From: Acidimangrovimonas pyrenivorans
GTDB taxonomy: Bacteria; Pseudomonadota; Alphaproteobacteria; Rhodobacterales; Rhodobacteraceae
Reading direction: 5' to 3'
Length of the DNA stretch: 64,000 nucleotides
Assembly (NCBI RefSeq): GCF_042643245.1
Contig: NZ_JBHRSK010000004.1
Span: forward strand, 558,001-622,000
The stretch's first letter is position 1; the number at the start of each line of letters is the position of its first letter. Below are positions 58,616 through 64,000 of this stretch, piece by piece. A program made the position numbers and the translations under genes. Below the pieces are notes generated by a model. That model saw only the letters and a list, made by a program, of their open reading frames with translations. It did not search any database and was not told the origin of the DNA.

Positions 58616-59764
58616 TCAGGCCCCGAGCGCCGCCAGCACCGAGCGGGCAGCGCGCAGGCCCGGCCGCTCGCCCCCCTTGCCCAGGTGCTCCATGGTCAGG
58701 GCCATCGCCGCCCGCTGCGCCGCGCGTTCCGGCCCGGGCTGCATCAGCGTCAGCAGCGCCGGCGCGATCCTGTCGGGCCGGCAGTCGGGGCCGAGGAATT
58801 CCGGCACCACCCGGCTATCGGAGACCAGGTTGACCAGCGTCACGGTGTCGATCAGCGCCTTGCGCTTCATGATCTGCCAGGTCAGCCAGTTGAAATCATA
58901 GGCAATGACCATCGGCACCGCATTCGCCGCCAGTTCCAGCGACACCGTCCCCGAGGCTGCCAGGGCGACATCCGCCGCGGCGAAACTGGCGCGTTTTTCG
59001 TCCGCCGCCTCGACGACCACCGGCGCGCCGGGCCAGCCGGCCGCGATCTCGCGCACCAGCGCGGCGACATGGCCGACGGTCGGGATCACCACCCGGGTCT
59101 CGGGCCGCGCCGCCAGCACCCGCGCCATCGCGGCGCCGAAGACCGGCCCCAGCCGCCTGACCTCGCCCCGGCGCGAGCCCGGCAGGGCCAGCAGCACCGG
59201 CGCCTCCGCCGCGATGCCGTGGGCGGCGCGGAAGGCGGCGGCCTCCTCGGCCCCGGCCAGCGGTTCGGAGACCACGGGATGGCCGACGAAATCGCAGCTC
59301 ATGCCGGCGGCTTCCATGTAGGGCGGCTCGAAGGGCAGCAGGGCGAGGACATGGTCGACGACCTCGGCCATCTTGGCCGCCCGGCCGGGACGCCAGGCCC
59401 AGACCGAGGGCGCGACGTAGTGGATCGTCTTCTGTTCCGGGCGCGCGGCCCGCACGAGGCGGGCGACGCGAAGGCAGAAATCGGGGCTGTCGACGGTGAT
59501 CAGCGCGTCGGGCGCCTGACGAGCGACCTCGGCCGCGGTCTGGGCGATGCGGCGCTTGAGATGGCGGTATTTCGGCACGATCTCGGCGATGCCCATCACC
59601 GACAGTTCCTCCATCGGGAACAGGCTCGCCATGCCCTCGGCCTGCATCAGCGGCCCGCCGATGCCGGTGAACTCCACCCCCGGCGCCAGTTCCTTCAGCC
59701 CGGCCATCAGCGCCGCGCCCAGCCGGTCGCCCGAGGCTTCGCCGGCGATCAGGAACAGCTTCAT
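58616..59764 (-). CDS. lpxB: Lipid-A-disaccharide synthase
   Basis: Joins UDP-diacylglucosamine and lipid X to form the lipid A disaccharide at the inner face of the inner membrane. The 382-aa GT-B protein starts with LFLIAGEASGDRLGAALM and has FTGIGGPLM, VAPSVWAWRPGRA, FVGHPV, LALPGSRRGEV and ASGTVSLELA in family order. It overlaps lpxI by ATGA. About 170 bp separate its stop from the next gene start on the same strand. Confidence 0.95.
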   Translation of the reverse strand: MKLFLIAGEASGDRLGAALMAGLKELAPGVEFTGIGGPLMQAEGMASLFPMEELSVMGIAEIVPKYRHLKRRIAQTAAEVARQAPDALITVDSPDFCLRVARLVRAARPEQKTIHYVAPSVWAWRPGRAAKMAEVVDHVLALLPFEPPYMEAAGMSCDFVGHPVVSEPLAGAEEAAAFRAAHGIAAEAPVLLALPGSRRGEVRRLGPVFGAAMARVLAARPETRVVIPTVGHVAALVREIAAGWPGAPVVVEAADEKRASFAAADVALAASGTVSLELAANAVPMVIAYDFNWLTWQIMKRKALIDTVTLVNLVSDSRVVPEFLGPDCRPDRIAPALLTLMQPGPERAAQRAAMALTMEHLGKGGERPGLRAARSVLAALGA

Positions 59765-60603
59765 GGCTCGCGTGCCCAGAGGAACAGCCCCAGCCGGTCG
59801 GCCTCGGCGATCATCTGCGCCCGGTCGAGCAGCATGACGCCGCCCGCCTCCCAGGCGATGCCGGCCAGCCCGGCGGCCTCGGCCTTGCGCACCGTCTGCG
59901 GCCCCAGCGCCGGCAGGTCGACGCGGCGCTCCTGCCCCGGCTTGGGCGCCTTGTAGAACACGCCTTTCGCCCCTTTCGGATCGGGCCGCAGCTCGCCGGC
60001 GACATCGGCCACCCAGTCGAGCATCGCGTCGGTTCCCGGCAACGCCTCGACCGCCAGGCACAGGCCCTGCGCCACCACCGCCCCCTGGCCGACATCGGCA
60101 GCGCCGAGCGCGGCGACGATCGCGGCGGCGCGGGTGGCGTCGCCGGCATCGGCCTTGGACGGCTGGGCCGCGCTCAGCACGCCCGGCCCCGGCACCAGAT
60201 CCGGGTCGAGCGCCTCGCTGCCGATGACGCGGAAACCGGCATCCTCGAAGATCGCGATCACCTCGCGCAGGGTGGCATCGTCGCCCGCCTGCATCGCGCC
60301 GACCAGCCGCGGCACCATCTGCGCCGTCGCCGGATCGAACAGCGCCGGGTCGAGCCGCGGCCGCTGCATGCCGCCGGCGAAGATCACCGAGCTGACGCCG
60401 AGTTCGTGCAGCCGGTCGAGGAACAGGGCGAGGCGTTCGACGCGGAACGGTTCGTCGACGGCCAGGCCCGCGAGCTCGGTGCCGTCGATGGCGGCGACGG
60501 TGACCTCGTAGCCGGCGGCGCGGGCGGCGGCGGCGAGATGCGCGGGCAGGACGCCGCTGCCGGCGATGAGGGCGATACGGTCGGGCATCGGGGCGGCGGA
60601 CAT
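59761..60603 (-). CDS. lpxI: UDP-2,3-diacylglucosamine diphosphatase LpxI
   Basis: Hydrolyses UDP-diacylglucosamine to lipid X; the LpxI type is used by many alphaproteobacteria instead of LpxH. The 280-aa protein shows IALIAGSGVLPAHLA at the N-terminus, SVIFAGGMQRPRLD, and KGVFYKAPKPGQERRVDLPALGPQTV toward the C-terminus. Start choice: ATG 60603 with GAGG about 12 nt upstream, or ATG 60588 five codons later. Between lpxA and lpxB, as expected. Confidence 0.93.
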   Translation of the reverse strand: MSAAPMPDRIALIAGSGVLPAHLAAAARAAGYEVTVAAIDGTELAGLAVDEPFRVERLALFLDRLHELGVSSVIFAGGMQRPRLDPALFDPATAQMVPRLVGAMQAGDDATLREVIAIFEDAGFRVIGSEALDPDLVPGPGVLSAAQPSKADAGDATRAAAIVAALGAADVGQGAVVAQGLCLAVEALPGTDAMLDWVADVAGELRPDPKGAKGVFYKAPKPGQERRVDLPALGPQTVRKAEAAGLAGIAWEAGGVMLLDRAQMIAEADRLGLFLWAREP

Positions 60604-60617
60604 CGGGACGGCGGGCC

Positions 60618-61415
60618 TCAGGACGGGGTCAGGAAGGAACGGTCGGAGGCGCCGAGGATGAAATCGGTGACCTCGCGGACGTAGTCGCTTTCGGTCTCCT
60701 CGGCCAGCCGGCGGGCGCGGTCGATGAACGGGCCCTCGCCCTGGGCCAGCATCTGGTAGGCGGCGCGCAGGGCGGTGATGTCGCCGCGCCCGACGCCGCG
60801 CCGCTTGAGGCCGACGAGGTTGAGCCCGTCGAGCTCGCCCCGCGGCGCCTGGACCAGGCCGAAGGGGATGACGTCGTTGGTCACCATGGTGACGGCGCCG
60901 ATGATCGCGCCGCGGCCGATGCGGACGAACTGGTGGATGCCGGAAAGGCCGCCGACGATGACGTCGTCGCCGATGACGCAATGGCCGGCGATCGCGACCT
61001 GGTTGGCCAGCACGATGCGGTCGCCCAGCGTCGCGTCATGGCCGACATGCGCCCCGGTCATCAACAGGCAGTCGTCGCCCACCGTGGTGACGCCGCCGCC
61101 GCCCTCGGTGCCGGTATTCAGCGTCGCGCCCTCGCGGATGCGGTTGCGCTTGCCGATCACCAGCCGGGTATGCTCGCCCTTGAACTTCAGGTCCTGCGGC
61201 ACCTCGCCGACCACGGCGAAGGGCCAGATGACGGTCTCGTCGCCGATCTCGGTCCAGCCGGTGACGACGACGTGGCTTTTCAGCTCGACCCCCGCGCCCA
61301 GCACGACCTCGGGCCCGACCGTGCAGAACGGGCCGATGCGGCAGCCGGGGCCGATGCTGGCGCCGTCCTCGATCACCGCCGAGGGGTGGACCTGTGCGGT
61401 GGCGTCGATGGCCAT
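60618..61415 (-). CDS. lpxA: UDP-N-acetylglucosamine acyltransferase
   Basis: First acylation of lipid A synthesis. The 265-aa protein is a left-handed beta-helix of hexapeptide repeats (IGPGCRIGPFCTVGPEVVLG) with the catalytic His in GAHVGHDA (about residue 123) and the substrate segment HQFVRIGRGA. The helical C-terminus starts near residue 195. It lies 4 bp downstream of fabZ in the operon. Confidence 0.96.
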   Translation of the reverse strand: MAIDATAQVHPSAVIEDGASIGPGCRIGPFCTVGPEVVLGAGVELKSHVVVTGWTEIGDETVIWPFAVVGEVPQDLKFKGEHTRLVIGKRNRIREGATLNTGTEGGGGVTTVGDDCLLMTGAHVGHDATLGDRIVLANQVAIAGHCVIGDDVIVGGLSGIHQFVRIGRGAIIGAVTMVTNDVIPFGLVQAPRGELDGLNLVGLKRRGVGRGDITALRAAYQMLAQGEGPFIDRARRLAEETESDYVREVTDFILGASDRSFLTPS

Positions 61416-61419
61416 GGCG

Positions 61420-61911
61420 TCAGGACCGCAGGTCGATCATCGCGGTGAACTCGGCCTGCGCGGCCAGTTCGCCTTCGACCCGGGCCTCGCCGAGGAACTT
61501 CCAGATCTTGCCGCCGCCGCGCTTGACCGTCACGGCCATCTCGAGCACGTCGCCCGGCACCACCTTGCGGCGGAACTTGCAGCCGTCGATATTCATGAAA
61601 TAGACCAGCGGCTGCTTGTCGACGAGGTCGAGCGTGATGCCGACCAGAACGCCGGCGGTCTGGGCCATCGCCTCGACGATGGTGACGCCGGGCATGATCG
61701 GCATGTCCGGGAAATGGCCCTGGAAATGCGGCTCGTTGCAGGTGACGTTCTTGATCCCCAGGGCCGATTGGGCGGGAACGATGTCGCGCACCTTGTCGAC
61801 CAGAAGGAACGGGTAGCGGTGCGGGATGATGCGCTTGATCAGCTGCAGGTCGGCTTCGGTATAGGGGGCCGGTTCGGGCTTCTTGGCCGAGGGTGCAGGG
61901 GCGTCGCTCAT
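61420..61911 (-). CDS. fabZ: 3-hydroxyacyl-ACP dehydratase FabZ
   Basis: Dehydrates 3-hydroxyacyl-ACP in fatty-acid elongation. The 163-aa hotdog protein has IIPHRYPFLLVDKV and the active-site stretch PHFQGHFPDMPIMPGV, followed by the Glu in ivEAMAQTAG. It carries about 20 extra residues at the N-terminus (PAPSAKKPEPAPYTEAD) compared with the shortest FabZ proteins. A 97-bp gap separates it from skp. Confidence 0.95.
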   Translation of the reverse strand: MSDAPAPSAKKPEPAPYTEADLQLIKRIIPHRYPFLLVDKVRDIVPAQSALGIKNVTCNEPHFQGHFPDMPIMPGVTIVEAMAQTAGVLVGITLDLVDKQPLVYFMNIDGCKFRRKVVPGDVLEMAVTVKRGGGKIWKFLGEARVEGELAAQAEFTAMIDLRS

Positions 61912-62008
61912 CTGGATCTCCTTCTCGCCGCGGTGGGGCCGCAGTCCTGCGCTTGACTAGCAACACCTCACGAGGCTGGCAAGCGGCAGCGGCCCTGCCG
62001 CGCCGCCG

Positions 62009-62701
62009 CTAGTTGTCCCCGGCCCCGCCGGGGCTGCCGCTATCCGGGGCGCCGCCCTGCGGGGCCGGATCGGCCGTGGCGGCCCCGTCCGTCACCGCCG
62101 TCGGGTCGGGCGCCCCGGCGCTGCCGTCGCCCAGCACCGCGTCGATCCGCTTGATCGCCCGGTCGGTGATGTCGACGCTGTTGAGCGACAGGAAGACCGC
62201 CTGGGAATTGAGGATCGCCACCGCGCCGCTCTCGCGCACCATCCGGCCCAGCACCGGCAGCGCCTGCTTGAAGAAGCGCTTGCGCTCGCTGTCGCGCATC
62301 TGGGCGATGCGCTGGTTCTTGGCGTCCTGCTCGTGGCGGATCTTCTGCACCCGGGCGTCGAAATCGTCGGCCAGCTTGCGGAAAGCGTCGGGCGCCATGG
62401 TGGGGCGCTTCTCGGTCAGGCTCTTTTCCTCGGCGCTCAGCCGGGCCTCGATCTTTCGGTTCTCGGCCAGCAGCGCCTGCTGCGCCGTGTCGATATCCCG
62501 CGCGACGCGCTTGCCGAAGGCGGATTCGGTGAACAGCCGGTCCTGGTCGAGCGTCAGGATCGCGCTTTGCGGCGCGCCGTCGGCCGGCTGGCCCAGCGGA
62601 AAGGCGGGAATGGTGCCCTGCGCATATGCCGGCAGCGCCCCCGGCGTCAGAAGCGCCACCGCCCCCGCCGCCAGAACCGCTGCTGGCCGATCCCAGCTCA
62701 T
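62009..62701 (-). CDS. skp: Skp/OmpH family periplasmic chaperone
   Basis: A 230-aa protein with a signal peptide (about residues 1-27, ending AYAQ), then the Skp pattern: ILTLDQDRLFTESAFG, a long coiled-coil region (about 65-150) and a small C-terminal beta part (AVAILNSQAVFLS). An acidic Gly/Ala/Pro-rich tail of about 40 residues is longer than in E. coli Skp. It holds unfolded outer-membrane proteins for BamA, whose stop overlaps its start by one base. Confidence 0.9.
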   Translation of the reverse strand: MSWDRPAAVLAAGAVALLTPGALPAYAQGTIPAFPLGQPADGAPQSAILTLDQDRLFTESAFGKRVARDIDTAQQALLAENRKIEARLSAEEKSLTEKRPTMAPDAFRKLADDFDARVQKIRHEQDAKNQRIAQMRDSERKRFFKQALPVLGRMVRESGAVAILNSQAVFLSLNSVDITDRAIKRIDAVLGDGSAGAPDPTAVTDGAATADPAPQGGAPDSGSPGGAGDN

Positions 62702-64000
62702 CAGAACTGGGTCGAGATCATCAGGTCGAAGTTCCGCACCTGGTCATAGCTCTGCTTCTGCAGCGCCCGCGAGAAGTTGAAGCGCAGCGGGCCGATCGGC
62801 GTGTCCCAGAAGATCGAGAAGCCGATGGCAGAGCGCAGGTGCATGCTGGTATCGATCGTCTGGCCATAGGTGTTGTCGAGCCCCCAGACCGAACCGGCAT
62901 TGAAGAACACGCCGCCCCGGATGCCGTATTCCGTCGGCAGCCCGAGCGGGAATTCGGCCTCGACCCGGGCGACGGCGAACATGTTGCCGCCAAGCGCGTC
63001 CTGGTTGGTCGCGTTCAGATCGCGCGGACCGATGCCGTTGGCCTTGAAGCCGAGGATCTTGCCGGTGCCGAAATAGCGGTCCACCGCCCGGCTGTCGCCC
63101 TTGAGCATCGTCAGCACGCCGCCCTCGAGCGAGGCGCGCAGCGTCACCTCCTCGCGCGCCACCTTCTTCTCGGCCTTGGCCGCGGCCGAGGTCCGGATAT
63201 AGCGGTTGTCGCCGCCGACCCCCGCGAAGTCCTGGCCGAAGCTCAGCAGCACCCCGGCATTGGGATTGAGCCCGGTGCGCCGCGTGTCGTAGCTGTAGCG
63301 GTAGCCGATGATCGAGGTGAGCTTGGTGCCGACCTCGTTGGTCAGGATCGAGGGCGTCGCCACGCCGTTGTCGACATTGCTCATCTTGTCCTGCGCGATG
63401 CGGTAATGCAGGCCCAGGCGGCCGTTCTCGCTGATCGGGAACTCGATCCCCGGCGTGACCGAGATGGTCTTGGTGTCGTAGTAGTTGTTGTTGTAGCTCG
63501 ACGTCGCGTATTGCGCCCCGAACGAGAACTGCAGGTCACGCCCCAGCAGCGCCGGCTCGACGAAGGTGATCGACGAGGTCGCGTTGTCGACCCCCGAATT
63601 GATCGAGGCCTTGAGCGACTGGCCGCGGCCGAGGAAGTTCGATTCCGAGAAGCTGAGCGCCACGCCCGCGCCGGCATCGACGCCGTAGCTGACGCCGAAG
63701 GAGAGCGAGCCGGTCGGCTGTTCGGTGACGTTGGTATCGATGATCACCTGGTCCTTGGCCGTGCCCGGCTTGGTGGTCACCTGCACGTCCGAGAAGAAGC
63801 CGAGCGCCTTGATCCGGTCCGAGGCGGCGCGGATGGCGCGCGGGTTGAAGGGGTCGCCTTCGACGGTGTGGAACTGCCGCCGGATGACGCGGTCGAGCGT
63901 GGTGTTGTTGCCCTGGATGTCGATGCGCTGGACGAACAGCCGCGGCCCCTTGACCAGGGTGAAGGCGATGTCGAGCGTCTGGTTGCGGTCGTTGCGCGCC
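62701..64000 (-). CDS. bamA: Outer-membrane assembly factor BamA, C-terminal part
   Basis: Partial: the gene runs off the right edge, and about 432 C-terminal residues are visible. The left part contains the end of a POTRA domain (FVQRIDIQGNNTTLDRVIRR) and a whole POTRA-like unit (GDPFNPRAIRAASDRIKAL); the rest is the 16-strand barrel, with VEAGAGVALSFSESNFLGRG-like strands, and ends in Phe (MISTQF), the usual outer-membrane signal. It inserts beta-barrel proteins. First gene of the bamA-skp-fabZ-lpxA-lpxI-lpxB set. Confidence 0.93.
   Translation of the reverse strand, partial: ARNDRNQTLDIAFTLVKGPRLFVQRIDIQGNNTTLDRVIRRQFHTVEGDPFNPRAIRAASDRIKALGFFSDVQVTTKPGTAKDQVIIDTNVTEQPTGSLSFGVSYGVDAGAGVALSFSESNFLGRGQSLKASINSGVDNATSSITFVEPALLGRDLQFSFGAQYATSSYNNNYYDTKTISVTPGIEFPISENGRLGLHYRIAQDKMSNVDNGVATPSILTNEVGTKLTSIIGYRYSYDTRRTGLNPNAGVLLSFGQDFAGVGGDNRYIRTSAAAKAEKKVAREEVTLRASLEGGVLTMLKGDSRAVDRYFGTGKILGFKANGIGPRDLNATNQDALGGNMFAVARVEAEFPLGLPTEYGIRGGVFFNAGSVWGLDNTYGQTIDTSMHLRSAIGFSIFWDTPIGPLRFNFSRALQKQSYDQVRNFDLMISTQF

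Overview
This window looks like a chromosomal segment of a high-GC alphaproteobacterium of the order Rhodobacterales. The evidence is the set of conserved neighbourhoods: pdxH/fabI, a PpiD-like gene followed by trpE, trpGDC-moaC-moeA, bamA-skp-fabZ-lpxA-lpxI-lpxB, and above all rpoE-chrR with its divergent fatty-acid operon. All key metal-binding residues of ChrR match those I recall for Rhodobacter sphaeroides, at the same numbers. I did not assign a genus.

Layout. 0-14 kb is housekeeping: fabI, a LysE exporter, gpt, a PLP aminotransferase, a membrane-anchored PPIase-like chaperone, trpE, a polysaccharide-deacetylase-like protein on the opposite strand, then trpGDC-moaC-moeA. 14-21 kb is a C4-dicarboxylate module: the dctB/dctD two-component system, a small CMD-family gene, a perfect DctD-type operator, and the TRAP transporter dctPQM closed by a strong hairpin. 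The DctD has lost both the Walker A lysine and the GAFTGA loop, and the dctP upstream region has only half of a sigma-54 promoter. 21-27 kb is a catabolic cluster under a MarR regulator: an OYE-type demethylase, a PLP ammonia-lyase, an M24 hydrolase and an Asp/Glu racemase-like enzyme. 27-30 kb holds a CAP protein, an orphan EnvZ-like kinase, an MBL hydrolase and tRNA-Asn.

30.4-47 kb is an accessory region that starts at the tRNA-Asn. It contains a DUF429 protein, an AT-rich polytopic membrane protein lying between 39-bp direct repeats, an M14-type peptidase, cbpA-cbpM, two small genes, and two cassettes that run towards each other. The plus-strand cassette is a 242-aa protein translationally coupled to a VirD4/TraG-like ATPase that lacks membrane helices. 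The minus-strand cassette is a tight four-gene operon: a 342-aa protein, a membrane/coiled-coil protein, a 344-aa unknown and a 1278-aa ParA/MinD-type ATPase with a KGGxGR variant P-loop. The 242-aa and 342-aa proteins share a C-terminal domain, which ties the two cassettes together. This is the best candidate for an undescribed system in the window. A conflict or defence role is only inferred.

47-53 kb is the singlet-oxygen-stress module. rpoE-chrR and a five-gene operon (amine oxidase, DUF1365, cyclopropane-fatty-acid-synthase-like, DUF3833, SDR) diverge from a perfect 18-bp palindrome whose two halves serve as back-to-back RpoE -35 elements. 53-58 kb carries a NavAb-like voltage-gated sodium channel, a DEAD-box helicase, an M20 amidohydrolase and an isoprenylcysteine-methyltransferase-like protein. 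58-64 kb is the minus-strand outer-membrane/lipid A operon, running off the end of the window inside bamA.
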